DNA of 64,000 nucleotides, from contig CM065307.1 in assembly GCA_033032175.1 (NCBI GenBank), positions 2,976,001 to 3,040,000 on the forward strand, in the 5' to 3' direction. The position numbers and the translations under genes were made by a program. The notes beneath the pieces were generated by a model, which was not told where the DNA came from, did no database searches, and worked only from the letters and a program-made list of their open reading frames with translations. Positions 44,258 to 57,905 of this stretch are shown here, one piece after another; position 1 is the stretch's first letter; every line of letters starts with the position of its first letter. The stretch comes from Saturnia japonica. Taxonomy: Eukaryota; Arthropoda; Insecta; Lepidoptera; Saturniidae.

Positions 44258-47200
44258 GTGAGTGTGAGTACACAATATCACGAGGTGTAATAATCACAGC
44301 TCGAGTCTCGATGTGATAATGATAAACGATAATGCACGATGTGTAAATTATAAATTAAATATTAAAAAAAACATTGCCAGGTATAATAGAAACTTACTGC
44401 TTTCATCATAATTGTTTTTTTTAACGAATAGCGTAATGAAGTTTATATTTATCGCTTTAAAAGAATTTAACTATCTACCCGGTAACAGAAAGTAGAACAG
44501 TGGTGTTTAGTTTTAATATGTATATCTATTTTAGTTTTAGAGATAATTATTATTCCGTTACCATTTTTTAGAGCAACGGTAAATTCAATATTTCATAATT
44601 AGTTTTAATGTTATTCTGCGGTAATTGCTTAGGTTAGAATTTCAGTTGGTAGACCATTTTTTAGAGCTCGTCTGACTGCCACCAGTCTGAAATTGAAAGT
44701 TTCGCAAATTCTATGGGCATGTCCGGACAGATGCATTTGATTCTAATTCCTAGATTCAGCTTATTATTAATTTCCACAATATTTTCATTTAACCGCAGCT
44801 GTATTCGTGGCCTTCTTCTCTTTCCAATCCTGGCAACCCATGGTATTTAAAGACTTACTGCCAGTATTCGACTGGCCTAACGTTGGCTTCGCAATGCAAT
44901 AAAAAAGTAGACGGGTATACGGCCTTCAAAGAGCTACAGGAGTTAAAAACTTATGAAATCGTTTTTTTTTGCGTTGTTAGGAAAACTTACAGCTAATAGA
45001 ACGAGTAGTAAAAATATAATCGAAATAGAAGACCAATTACAAGTTTTCACAAATAGTTCAAGTCGTTGCTTATTCCACATCTCGGTAATTATGAGCGCAA
45101 ATTATCAAGTAGGTAGGTAGGTAGGTACCTATAAAAATTAACATTGTCTATTTCTTGCAACAGCGAATATACCATAGAATCTCAGTCATAGGCAAAGGCG
45201 ACCGGCGCCGTTGCATTCCACAAATAAAAATATAAAACATTTTATAACAGTATGACTTTTGTAAAAATTAGCATAATACAAAAGTATATTTTGTACTAAC
45301 AACAATATTGTAAAAGTTTTAAACTAACTAGGTATCAAAATGAAAGAAAAATCGTCTGCCGGTATTGTTCTTAACCAACAAATATGGTCCGGTCCACTAA
45401 CCTTTGTGACGTCATTAACAAAAAAAAACTTCTTTTACCTGAGCTTGGAAAACAAAATAACCAGACGACTTTATACCTACCTTCCTACCTACCTTTCTAT
45501 TCTGAAATGTTAAAGCTCTCTAAAATGATTATTAACTATGTATAGTATTATAAAAAAATATTCACGTTATTGAAACAAAATAAAAATAAAGCATATTACT
45601 TGTCTTTTAGAATATGTATTACGCTTTTTTTTTAACTCAAAACTTATAACCTCTTTACAAATTTAGTGCAAATTAGGCATTGTCAGATAAATTATGTAAA
45701 TAAAGCGATGTTAATTAAATAATCGGTCTTTATTAGTATGAATCAGATAGTACAAATATCCAACAAAAATATTTTATACTAATATTGGTACTTTAGCAAT
45801 CGCAAGTTATGATGCAAGAAAACCAAACACTCTGCCATATCTGGTAGCAGTCAGTTCCTTTTCTCTTCGCATCTGAAAATAAGCGCTCCTTGCATACAGT
45901 ACTTGCAGCATATAAAATGTGCCAAGTGAGCGAATCTTGTTTTATTTTTTGCCCACCAATCGAATGGACTTTTGTAATAAATTTTTATGATCCAATTCTG
46001 GTTTAAACAGTTTAAACATGTTTTCGCGCCTAATACCTGAGTAAACTAAACCTAGTTACTCGGCAGAGTATTCGGTGGGTAAATTACATAAAATCGGTAA
46101 CGAAATCGTTAAATCGTTCTAGGCTAAACCTAATACCGAGTAACACAAGGAACTCTGTTACTCGGCAAATTTTGTATTCGGCGAATCCTTAATCCAAATA
46201 CATCGTAACTATGTTGTGATCGTGACTTAAGCCGCTATTAAGTCATTAGATTGGTATACGAAACGCAAACCGCGAAATCCCACAAATCTTAAATAAAATT
46301 TATAATACAAAACCAACCTTCCGAGTTTTAAGTCACAAAATAAAACGTCTTATCGATTTTTAAAGTATGTACGTAGGTGTTGTTAATCATATTGTAGGCG
46401 GAGTTGTGAAAGGAATGTCGCGAGACACCATCGTACATAGAACAAGGTATATTCTATTCAAGCAATGGCTTAAACTACTAAACCAACGTAATATAATATC
46501 TCACTTGAAAATTCATAAAAAGTTAATTTGTTTGGGTAATCTATTTTATAGCTATGGCAACAACTGAAACTACGCTAGAGGTTATCAACACTTTAATCGT
46601 GAAACTTACAAGAACCGTTATCAATGTTCGAATTAAGCATATAAAAAAATACATGAATACATGTCCTTCTATCGCGCATAAATAAGCTTTTACTCTCGGA
46701 TTTTTTTTTATTAGTAACAAAAAATCATAACGTAATAATCGAAACATGAACATGAAGATCTTACCAATGAAAAATCATAAATATTTTTTAAATAATTCTT
46801 CGTTAAAATTAAACAGATCTTTTCCATTGTGCAAAAAAAAAGAAGAAATCTGCGAGGTGAATCATACACGCACGCACATTAAAAATAATTGTCGGTTCAA
46901 TTGATCGTCTCCGGGTCTTTAAAAAAAAAACCTAGCTCTTAGTAAGGGGTTCACCGTGAAAGTCACTGTCTTTTTCATTGTTTTATCATAATCTCAACTC
47001 ATGTTAATGTCCTTTAACATTGACGTTTGCTTTTCATCTTTTTTATTATTATTATTATTATGCAAAACGCACATTTTTTATCATGAACACCTCACAAGCA
47101 GGTGTTTGAAATTACTTGAAAATACAATACAGCAATGTAATTTACATGCAGCTTAATTAAAAATTACAAAGTGAGCATTTTTTTTTGCTTTCAACTTTAG

Positions 47201-48494
47201 GGTTGTAGGTCTTCAGACGATAACTAGATGTCTTATCATTTTGTTAACTTCTCCGAAACCTCAAGCTCATCGTCGCAATACAGTATCATGTTTCTTAGAA
47301 ATAAATATAATATTATTAATAATTTGGTTTTGTGTAGTTGAAAAGATAATTTGAATTTAAGTGTATAAAGTTGAAAATTGAACACGAATGTTATGGTCAC
47401 TCGGTGTCATGAAACTTATAAGGCACTCTGCAGTAGGCAGGTAATAGCTTGCCAAATAAGCGTGGGCGGTGGAGTGGTACTGACCGGGAGCTATTAAAAT
47501 CATTTGACGTGGATTTACAATGTTCCTTTGATGAATTGTTTTATTATGTAGCTATTAAATATCTCGGCGACCGAATGGCCCTCGGTGTTTAATTTAAAAA
47601 AAAAAAAAAAAAAAACTAGCTGTATCTTTTTCATTGCATTGACATAGAAGTTTGGTTTTTTCTCAGCTTCCAGGGGTTGCAGACCTGAGTTTTTAATAAT
47701 AATTTCAACTTGATACCTCCATGCACTCCTGAGAAAAAGACAGACATATTCGGACAACGAACTGATCCTATTAGGGTTCCTGTTTGTTTTGTTTGATATT
47801 TCAACTCATAGACGTGGTTATTAAATCTATGATTTCAAGTATGATTTTAATTTCATTTACAAATTAAATTTTTATGTCACACAAATGAAAAAGTTATTAG
47901 TTAATAATTACATGTACATACATAACTACAGATTAAAATATATTATGAAAAGGAGTCCCTTTAGGCAAGGTTCCGAAGATACTGGCAGCGTTCCCCCTTT
48001 GAATAGCTAGACTAATTCTTTGTCCGAGGTAGCTGCCAGCTCTTCGGTCTCCTGTGATGAAGAAGAAATTAGAAATTATATATATAAATTTACAAATTTA
48101 TATATATAACCATAAAAACTTTATATTTTGAGGTTGTCACTATGTGGCTGTCTATCCAACAGATTTGATTATTCATTAACGATTACAATCGAAAATATAA
48201 TTTTCTTCAGTAATTTAGTATTGTTACGTAAGTAATTAGATTAGTAGATTTACTTAATTACGGATACATTAGAATTACAGAATTAGTCAATAGACTAACC
48301 AGCTGGTAATAAGCAGCGCTCAGTTACCGAATTATTATTATAATAATATTTCTATGCAAGACTGACATTATTACATTTAGTTTTAAATTAATAATGACTG
48401 GAACAATCAACAGTAACAAATTATTTTTGTTACATTATTTAGTAATTCTTATGTCACATTTAAAACGTCAAAAATTACGCAGAACTAAACAATT
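44258..48494. other. First part of the long intron after the glypican-like exon
   Basis: AT-rich, and no further exon of the family was found. A short open stretch at about 44797-44900 after TTTAACCGCAG is unassigned. 47945-48055 (GGCAAGGTTCCGAAGATACT, GAGGTAGCTGCCAGCTCTTC) has the look of a retrotransposon 3' end but lacks a supporting domain. A poly(A/T) run lies at 47595-47615. Confidence 0.5.
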
Positions 48495-48735
48495 TTTAAC
48501 AAAAAAGAAAACCAACTCCAATTATTTTGAGGAGTTCCGTGGTGTATCTTCGAAGTTGACTGTCCAATGTCAATTAAATTAAAATGGGACCATCCTTGTG
48601 GTATATCCTTTCCAACAAAAATAGAATTATCTAAATCTGTTCATAAACAAAGAAGTTATGGCTGAAAATACATTTAAAAAAAACACTTGAATTGAGAACA
48701 CTCCTCTTTTTCTTGAAGTCGGTTAAAAAACGAGG
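48495..48735 (+). repeat. Fold-back family half-unit, copy 4
   Basis: Runs from TTTTTAACAAAAAAGAAAAC through AACAAAGAAGTTATGGCTGA to CACTCCTCTTTTTCTTGAAG and TCGGTTAAAAAAC. It is the best-preserved single unit of the family. Confidence 0.72.
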
Positions 48736-49391
48736 ATGAGGTGCGACTGACGTAACTTTTAAAATCTTTTACACCTGAAAGCTTTCTTCTTAATTTCATG
48801 TACATAATAAGCGAAAGACATCGGATAAATGTTTCCAAATATGTTGGTTGTTTTAACGAAATGCCCATCGGCACTGCACGTTCATTACATCCTCCATTTT
48901 TGGCATTCGAAAGTAATCTCATCGGTTGGACGGACTCCTTGAAAATAAACGCCGACGTAATTATTATTCTGTGAAAATTTAACAGTCACGGACGGACCAC
49001 TCACTGGCTTCTCGCACAAAAGTATCCTCCCACGTTTTTTAACTTTGCTCAAATGTAGAAAGCATTTCTAAAATCGATGGTTTATTTAAAATATGGGTGA
49101 GGTGTAGAAAATTATAGTACTTATGTATTAGTAATGGAAATTGTTTCTATCCCTTCCTGTGTTTGTAAACTATTACATTATATCATTAATAACTGTGCCG
49201 CGCCCAAGGCTTTACTAGTAATGAATCCAATAATACTAATTGCTTTGTGTAGTTGATCTGAATTATTAGTATACGCTAGGCAGCTAGACTGTCCAAACTA
49301 ATATAGTGCATATTTGGTTTCCGCCATTTTAGCGCTCTAGATTTCTAGAACGTAACGAATACCTTTGGAGGGTTTTTTGGAGGGATCTTAA
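48736..49391. other. Intron sequence; nothing recognised
   Basis: AT-rich sequence without recognisable repeats or exons. Confidence 0.5.
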
Positions 49392-49908
49392 TCTATACAA
49401 TTGATAAAATTGAAGTGTCTGTTTGTAATGTTAAAATAACAGATTTTTACTAAACGCATATGAAAGTGTATACGATACCTATAATAAAAACCCATTTTTC
49501 TAATTTTTCTTTGTCTGTCTGTCTGTTGGTTCCGGGTAATCTCCGAAACGGTTGCACCGATTTTGACGGGACTTTCACTGATAGATAGCTGATGATATAG
49601 GGATTAACTTAGGCTACTTTTATTTTAGAAAAAGAACTAGGGTTCCGCACAAATAAATAAACTGGTCATGGTGAATCAATTCGGGCGCCTAAATGGCTTA
49701 TGCTGAGTAAACCATAAGAGATATAGCAAATTAATGTACTAAACAATTGTAGACATTAAAAAGACCTACAAAAAAGTCAGCGAGAGTATATTATTTCCAA
49801 GGAACACCCACAATAAGCAATTTTGTCTTTAAAATAGCCGGTAGCGGGACAGAAATATGCGCGCGGGCATACTGTAGTCCACGTGAGCGAAGCCGCGGGC
49901 ACTACTAG
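49392..49908 (+). mobile_element. Helitron (Lep1-like), complete reference copy
   Basis: A|TCTATACAATTGATAAAATT at the left and CGGGCACTACTAG|T at the right: TC start, CTAG end and insertion between A and T are the three marks of a Helitron. It is 517 bp and non-coding. Typical inner words are AACGGTTGCACCGATTTTGA and GGTTCCGCACAAATAAATAA. Copies of the family lie at 7386, 9732, 20865 (minus), 24274 (minus), 40153 and 59294. Confidence 0.88.
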
Positions 49909-49934
49909 TCTGATATATATTTGTAGGATTTTGC

Positions 49935-50130
49935 AATATATAGTTTCGACATTATTGTGCATAAGTGAAGTGGATAAGAAATACCAAATAACGTGAAATT
50001 AATTCCAAGTTGGCACAAAAACTTCCTGAAAATTTCTAACAAGTTGACGACTATTTTGTGCGAACATTGATAACATCAAGAAGACACCATAAGTTTATTG
50101 CCTAATTGCCTAGTAGATAATGACAGTAAA
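49935..50130 (-). repeat. 'CCACTTCAC' family copy
   Basis: Reverse orientation, containing TTGTGCATAAGTGAAGTGG, AAAAACTTCCTGAAAATTTC and AACAAGTTGAC. The order of words mirrors the plus-strand copies at 13525 and 42245. Confidence 0.55.
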
Positions 50131-51744
50131 AATGTTTAATAACGAAACCAAAGTAGAAAAAGTAAGATAAAGAATGAATGGAATGCCTTTGGAATTTAAT
50201 TTTCAAAGTACACTCCATAATCGTGCAATATTATTTGCTCAAAAATTAAACGACTCGTAAACAACAACTATAATGACAATTAAATATAAAAAAAATAACA
50301 AAACCAAAACTAACAATTAAAATGTAAAAGTTCTATTTGAAATAAGTAGGCAATTTCTGAAAACACGAGGCAGCCATTTGTAATTTTATGTCAACTTATT
50401 TCATTCAAAAAATATCTTGTTAAATGTAGGGAACAGTCAGTACAATATGGTATCAATATAAAATACCAGACTGGCAGACACCAGTCAAACGTATAATTAA
50501 GATTGTAAGAAGGCACCAGTGAACATCAGAAAACAATAACACCGATTTCGGAAATTATTCGTGACATTGAAAAACCCGACAAGAAACTAGACAAAAGGTG
50601 AATAGTAAATATAAAAATCAATATTTTTTGAAAAGAATCCGTTAAAGGTACACTTTGCTGTAAAACATGGCACGGTGACAACATACCTGTTAATTTTAGG
50701 GAAAAATCACATTTTATGATTTGTACCACTTTTCTATTAACGGAACTGTTTCTAGAGTTGAGATTTTCACTAACAGTTCTTTTACAGAAGGCGTTTAATT
50801 ATTTTTAGTAGTAAAATTTCTAAATTCTATTATTTTGAAAAGTAAAATAAACCAGCTACGTTGGCGAGGCTTGCTAACTTTTTTATATCAGATATAATAT
50901 TTTCGGGGCTATGAAGTACTTACCTGAAAAAATGTAGTAGGTGGCAAATAAAAAAGAAAAAGAAAAATTTAGAATTACCTACATAACAAGTCTCGTTCAG
51001 AAAGAGATAAAGGCTGCGGTCTAAAAATATAGTAGTTTCTCCTATTTATAACTATATACTGTGTCTTTTAGAGAAAGTAATCCGACTCCTTATATGGTAG
51101 GATACTATATTATTTAGTACGGTTTCCAACCCCTAACGTTGGCAAGCGTTATTGCTTTCATTCGTCGGACATAGGATGCTAAGATGGCGACGCGACATCT
51201 AGGCGTAACGTCGACGCGCGTCGTCGCAGTAACTTTAGCGAAGAATTTCGCATAAGTTACTTTTAAGTTATTTAGTATGCAATCGACGAACGTCGGAACA
51301 TCTAACGGACAACGTCGCGACAACCACCGGTGGTTATGCGTAACCGACACTTGACCGCCTTTGTGAATCATAAGCGATTGTTATTTGCAAATTGATCACC
51401 GGGAAGTGGTATTTAAATATATTTTTTTGACTTGCCGTTTTACGTGTACAAAATACCAAATAATATAACCATTCCAACGATGAACAGTTACTACCCGTGC
51501 GCGATAAATTGAGACTCGCATGTAATGCAACCCTCCGCCCGCTGCCCCTGTAAATTTCCCTCAAGCTCCAATAGAGTACTGTAGGCAACGCCATTTTTTT
51601 TAACATCTTAGTCTCGTACTGGCTTACATCACGCAACGACGACGCGCTTCGATTTTATAATCTTATTTGATACTGTTTCGTTAATAGTTATTAGAGTTAC
51701 TACTATATTTTATTGTTATTTTTTGTGTTAAGTTTATTGATATA
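50131..51744. other. Intron sequence 5' of a transposase relic
   Basis: 51110-51640 is GC-richer (ACGTCGACGCGCGTCGTCG near 51210) and may include the left end of the Tc1/mariner-like element, but I could not match it with inverted sequence beyond 53138. The rest is AT-rich with no features. Confidence 0.4.
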
Positions 51745-53138
51745 ATGAAGGGTAAAACTTTACATAGTGGAGAGAGAAATCTCGTGTTAAAAGTGTTGGA
51801 TTTTTTTTAAAACGGAAGAAACAGTTGTTTTTACCTGTTGATCAGGCAGTAAAAATAACCTGTATGGCAACAGGAGTTTAGAAATCAACGTTGCTGAGGA
51901 TCAAAAGTGAAGCCAAGCGCTTACAAATTGCTTCACCGACACCTGGTAGTTTTACAGCTGTGAATGAAATGAAATTGTCGACTCCAGGTAAAAAACGCAA
52001 ACCAAAGATCAATAGAATACAATTGGACAGTTTCGATTTATGCGCTATCAGAAACATTGTGGATAGTTTTTATACTGTTCGAAAAGAAATACCCACCTTG
52101 AATAAGATATTAGCTGTGGCTAAAATAAATCTTAATTTCCAAGAGTAAACAACATATTTAAGAAAAGTCTTGGTAGAAAAATTAGGCTACAAATTTAAGA
52201 AATGTAAGGATGCGAGACATTTTTTGTTTCAAAAACCAGACATTCGAGCTTGGCGGGCAAGGTACCTACGACTTCTTAAGGCGAACGACGACCTAGGTGC
52301 CGCAAAAAGATCAGTCATCTATATCGACGAAACCTGGATTCACTCACATTACAGTGAGCAAATGCTGGCAAAATAGTACAGATGCATCAGTAAACAAAAA
52401 ATCATAGTCCCTGTCAAAGATGGGTGATCGTTCATGCAGGAGGAGAAAATGGATTCGTGAATGGGGCTGCACTAGTATACAAATGTAAAAGTAATTCAGG
52501 AGACTACCATCATGAAATGGAATGGATACGAAAAATTTTAAAAAGTGGATTACAGAAAAAAAATTTCCCAATTTGCCACCCAATAGCATAGTGGTACTAG
52601 ATAATGCACCGCACCACTCTACACAAATAAATAAACCACCCACAAGTGTTGCAACAAAAGATGTTATCAAACAATGGTTATTAGTCCACAACATACCGTT
52701 CGACGAAAAAATGAAAAACCTTAGTTATACCATTTATTATATATAAATAAACCACCAAAACAATATATGATAGATGAAATATTTAAAGAAAATGGGCATG
52801 AGGTTGTACGCTTACCACCTTATATATGTGACCTGAACCCGATTGAATACATAAGGAATTTAATAAAGCAAAGAGTAGCGGACAAAAATATAAATCAATC
52901 CGAAAAAGAAATAGAAAAATTAACATGGGATGCCATTAACAACATAACTGAAAGCGACTGGCAAAAAGAAGTGAACCATGTAGTGTAGACAGGCTCAGAC
53001 AAAAATATTGGGATGATGAAATGAAAACAGATTATAATAAATTTACAGTCAGATGCCTCTTCTGAAAGTGAAAGATCCAGTAGCGACGAAGATCCCGAAT
53101 TAGAAGGAGTAGAGCCACTTATCAGTGACGATGACTAA
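51745..53138 (+). pseudogene. Tc1/mariner-superfamily (DDE) transposase relic
   Basis: It starts MKGKTLHSGERNLVLKVLDF and then breaks into several frames. The blocks in order are a helix-turn-helix-like N-terminus, VIYIDETWIHSHY (first catalytic D), IVVLDNAPHHST (second D), and HEVVRLPPYICDLNPIEYI (the E in the NPIEY box). An acidic tail (SSESERSSSDEDPELEG...) ends in TAA at 53138. At least three frameshifts or stops separate the blocks, so it is not functional. Spacing and motifs are those of the DDE_3 group of lepidopteran transposases. Terminal inverted repeats were not identified. Confidence 0.8.
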
Positions 53139-54740
53139 TGTTAATATTATTGTAATAAATACCCACATAAACTTAAACTGTGTTTTTATTAATTACAACA
53201 TCACTTTTAGTAAACATAATTAAATGTTTAGTTTAGAAACGTTCCGCCCGTTAGCCGTTATTGATAAAGTGATGCCGCTCGGACGCAGGTAGCTGGGGCA
53301 ACAAATCCTAAATAATATTTTGCATTATTTTCTTAACCTCTCCCATAATACCTGTTATTGACAAAGCCATTTTACTGTTACACAGAGACCAGCGCAGTTC
53401 CGTAAGGCCTATAAGTGCGAGCGAGATATCTGATAAAAAATATTTATGACTCAGTTCGCACGCTTGTAATAGCTCAAGTATAATAAATATAAGGCGGCGT
53501 TGTTTCGAGTACAACACTCGCTAATATGATAATATCACAGACAAAGTCGCGGGTGGAAACTTGTGACATTTTTTGTGCACAGTACAACCATGCGTCTGTG
53601 GTGTCACCGCTCCCAGATCTCAACTTATTGCGCACGGGTAGAATGTCTTTGTTTGCCTCGCTCTGTATCCTAAACGGCTTGATGGATTTTTAGCATACGT
53701 GGTGTCGTTGGATTCGTCTTAATTGTAGGAGTGACATAAGATATAAAATATTTAATTACGATCTCTGGGAATCAAATACAAAAGCAAAAAAATTTAAGGT
53801 TTTTTGTTTATTTTTAATAATTTAGTTTGTTTTCGAATCTTTTCTAATTGTATTTATAACAAATTCAATGCTTAAAAGTAACTTTTTTTAGCTGGTCAAA
53901 ATAATGAATAATTAAATTTGCCTGAAGACTGTTAGCCAATAGTTCCTTTTAATTCTTAAAGTAAATAAATCCTGCGGAGAAAATGTCGGATGGACATCGT
54001 TATCATGGGAATATCCTGTTTGGTTAGGCACTTTCTAAACGAACCTATCTATCATAGCTGTCATACGAGCATGCTTATAGATAACGAGCATCGACTGCGG
54101 GAAAACTGACACTGGAATAGTTCTTGAACATTCGTGTTCTATTTCGGCGGTGAAACTGACTATTGACCAAAAATTCATTTGAAATTAGGAGAAACGGCAA
54201 CTCATATACCTAATAAAATGTTAAATTTATATGATTTTTATTTATTTATTACAACAAGGGAAACAAACAGTTACAATTCCTTATTACAATTTTAAAAGAA
54301 AAATGAAACACAAACCAAAATTAGTTCCCATAAATCTATCAATAACCAATATGAGTTAATATTGATAATCACAAATAACAGTCCAAATAGTTCAGCCAAA
54401 TTATTCATATTAAATTGAATTTATATTAAAAAAAACAAACGAGCCTAAATAATAAAAAATAATAAAAATACAAAAACACAAAAACAATTTCATAAAATAC
54501 TTTGTCGTATGAATTTTTAAAATTCACTAATAGCGCATGCAAATATATCGATTTTATTAAAACATTTATCATACGTATAACAAGATCTAAACGAAAAGGT
54601 ATTTTCTACATATCTTGTCTTGGTAACTGGAATATTAAAAGGAAATGCATATTCCTAGCATTAAGCCGGGGACATCTAAAACTAATTTCACTAACAAGGT
54701 AATTAATAATTAGCGATGGACTTTTTTTGTAACTTACTAT
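53139..54740. other. Intron sequence; nothing recognised
   Basis: AT-rich DNA following the transposase relic. It may contain the element's 3' end. No exon or other repeat was found. Confidence 0.5.
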
Positions 54741-54749
54741 ACTGTTAGC

Positions 54750-54890
54750 CATAAGGGCCCTGAAGCCTCAGACGGCTTTTACAGCATCACCGTGACTTAG
54801 GAGCGAGCGCTTATGGCACTCAGCTGCGAAAGTAAAGACAACTTGCTCAAGGGGGCCAAAGTGGGCGGACCTCGACTCGCAGTTGTGGCG
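54750..54890 (-). repeat. Dispersed GC-richer repeat
   Basis: GGGCCCTGAAGCCTCAGACG, GCGAGCGCTTATGGCACTCA and GGGGGCCAAAGTGGGCGGA. Its reverse complement matches 28815-28935, with shorter pieces at 29708-29752 and 5552-5590. Confidence 0.6.
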
Positions 54891-55263
54891 ATCTTGCTAA
54901 TTCAAGCGATGGCCGTACGACACAATTGGAAGTATTCATGATTGATTAAATACAGGTCATGAGGTTATGTGCCACTAAAAAATTAAAAACAAATCCTTTC
55001 AAAACACGATTCGGAAAAAATAACGATTTATTTATTTAAGATATACAAACATCACAGCTCATTTCAAAAATTGTAAAATAATTAGAATATAATTCTAAAG
55101 TGCCAATTCCTCGATGTTTGAATGAGCCCTTACAGTAAGTACGGGACCTGCGCGGGCGCACAATAATTCACCAAAGTATCACCGCGATCTGATAAATGGT
55201 TTAGGAAGACATAGGGCACGAACAAACAATACAATTATCATTTTTATATATGTATATACAAAA
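54891..55263. other. Intron sequence; nothing recognised
   Basis: AT-rich interval between two repeats, with no exon or repeat family assigned. Confidence 0.45.
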
Positions 55264-55556
55264 CTAGAACATTTCCCGCGGCTTCGCTCGCGTCACAGTT
55301 GATTTTTTATTTTGTAACTGAATTGCTAAATATCAATGTTCATAGAGCTATCTTTTATAAAAACTTCCGTCCCCTTTCCACCTTAGGGGTTGAATTTACA
55401 AAAATCCTTCCACAGTGCTAACCTACAGCGTTAAAGGAACCGTCATGCAAATTTTCACGGTCCTAGCCCCAATTAATTTGGGCTGTACGTTGTTATGTCA
55501 GTTAATCAGTTAATTTTCGTTTTATATTATAGAATATTCTCAATATACATATCAAG
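55264..55556 (-). mobile_element. Helitron of a second Lep family, reverse orientation
   Basis: The left edge ACTAGAACATTTCCCGCGGC then TTCGCTCGCGT is the reverse complement of the usual Helitron 3' end (CGCGAGCGAAGCCGCGGG...CTAG|T). Inside are TTTCCACCTTAGGGGTTGAA and TGTCAGTTAATCAGTTAATT, followed by a TATATTATA stretch at the other end. Confidence 0.65.
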
Positions 55557-57631
55557 CGATAAATAGCTCAGCGTAAAACCTCGCTTATTGGTTAAACAGA
55601 ATATCGTAAAGCAACCATTAGGGTAGGGCATTTTCAAGGGGTCTTGCTTAACAGCTGTTCTTGATATCCGAAGCCCTTGTCATCACCATCATCAGGTGAG
55701 ATTATGTTTAAAGGGTAAACTAGAATGGAAGCAAGCTTGCATGACAACGATTACAATTATTCTTCTTGGGTTGAAATTATCTTCGGGTGTAAAGCGTCAA
55801 TTTTGCCCAACTGATAAATAAAAAAGCAATTTCATTAGTTGATTGAATTCCACGGCCGACGAGAAATTCTCACCTATGTTAGGGCTGCCAGCCGTCACGG
55901 CTTCCCCGGATTTGTTCCCACTTTGAAAAGCGTTTTAAAATTGTGATATATTTTGCGTCCATGGAAAATCCGATTGATAGGATTAACGAACGGATTTAAA
56001 CGAATAAAAAATTATGTTGATTAATTTATTTTTGTTTAAAAAAGGCATTCTAAGAAGTTTCACGAGTTTTTGTTTGGCTGGATCTTGATATGTCATGTTG
56101 TTGTTTTTATTTTTTATTTATAAAACGTTATTTAGCCCTATATTATACAGTAATATTGGTAGCATTTTGCGTGATACAGTTTAGTTTTTATGTACAAGTG
56201 AAGGAAATTATAAATAATAACTAAAAGCATGCATTTTAAGTTGCTTGCTTGAACTTTGAAGATTAGAAAAATATTCTATCGACTTCGACGTGACATTGGC
56301 ATATACATATGTGCACAAACACACTTTGCTATTAAATAAAATGAAGTACCGAGACAAAAGCTCGTTTTCCCCCAGATGTTTAGCGATTTTCAAAGTATTG
56401 TCCGATGTCAATAATTTAGATAATGACAGCCCTAACCTATAATGAATGTTTGGTATGATATACAGAATCGCGTTGTGGGTGGACTGGTTGACAGCACAGT
56501 GCCGCGCCGCGGTGGAGCGAGTGTTGGGTAAACATGCTTAAGGTCGACAACCCTACGGCAACGTAACTCAGTCTTATTGATTAAAGGCCAAGCAACGGGC
56601 CCAAGTGATTACTAATATATCAGTTCTCACGCCTTGTTGGGAATCTTTAGTTACAGATTTAACGGACTGTTTGATATTAAGAGGAAAGGCTGCCGTAAAG
56701 ACAGTTGAAGAGTACGTTTTAACCTATTGCATTTATCTTTTGGCCACTTGGCCGACTTGGCCCAAGATGGTAACACGCTAAGCCTAATGGGGGAAACTAG
56801 CTCTCAAGTGCAGCTGCCGGATCACAGCTATAGTTGCTTGGCGACAGATTTTCAGTTCAGACGGGCTTTAGAACATACCCTACCAAGCTCGGGATTATTT
56901 TGGGGATTCGAACTCACTTATACTTATAACACTTTTCAATATAGCAGTTCTGAAATCGTAAGGATTTTTAAAAAAATATTTAAAACACATACATACATTA
57001 AACATATATAATAATATATTACATATTATAATTTGTATTTATAACAACTATTATAGTTATAAAGGACGGCCATATTGATAAAAGTGTTTTTTTTTTAAAT
57101 CTAGTAAATACGCTACGTTCTCGAAAGAGGTACAATGCGTGAAATACAAACTCTTTTATTAAAAAATTGGCGTATACCGGTATGAGAATTTCCATTATTC
57201 GGGGATCTCGCAGACTCAGCCCTTTCAATCATGTAACTTGAATAGCACTCCATCAGTCACAGAGCCCTTTATAAACCTCTTGTGTGTAATTAGGTCTGCG
57301 GAATCCAGGAGTAACAGGATGCCGACTATTATAAAGTTTTCTTTTGTGTTTTTATATCTGTTTGTATAGAGTTTTTGACGATATAATATTATTTATAGAA
57401 TTTCATAAGAAATAATCTTTTGCGACAGTAATTCGGGGGTTAAACAACAGGGCGGTTATTTAAAATTGATATTAAGGTAGGGTTATCGTTCTCGCGTTTT
57501 AAATTATAATACATATATTAATTACTTGATTTTTGTAGGTACATGCTTATTACATGTTTATAGTAAGAAACCTTTGAAAGAGGTTTTTGACGGAATTTCA
57601 AACGGTCTTCTCAAGTGGTTTTTGTTTTTTA
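55557..57631. other. Intron sequence with a repeat fragment; no gene
   Basis: 56135-56215 is a short minus-strand piece of the 'CCACTTCAC' family (GCCCTATATTATACAG, TAGCATTTTGCGTGATA). 56740-56930 is somewhat GC-richer and open on the plus strand (94 codons), without recognisable similarity. The rest is AT-rich. Confidence 0.45.
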
Positions 57632-57905
57632 TTCATAAATTTGTGTTGTTTAACCCTATATTGTGCAATACAAGTGACATTTTGCCTATTAAAGTTTGGT
57701 TATTACGCTCAAGTGAAATGGATTGCAAATAATAACATGGACCATCAATAATTCTGAGATGTCACAAAAACTCCTCAGAAAGCTCTAACAAGGAAGCCAC
57801 TATCTTGTTAGAATACTGAATTCAATAGGACATAACACTATAAATATCCATTCGGTGATGGCAGTAATGGTCTTCAATAAAGAGGTCTAGTTGCTTAGTT
57901 AGGAA
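57632..57905 (-). repeat. 'CCACTTCAC' family, longest copy
   Basis: Reverse-complement reading gives CCTCTTTATTGAAGACCATT, GAATTCAGTATTCTAACAAG, AGTGGCTTCCTTGTTAGAGC and GCAATCCATTTCACTTGAGC in the same order as 13525-13762, extending further at both sides. Confidence 0.65.

Noticed and set aside
51114..51636. Two minus-strand frames (85 and 100 codons) next to the transposase
   Set aside because: They overlap each other in a GC-rich stretch and contain no recognisable motif; probably chance frames in a transposon end.
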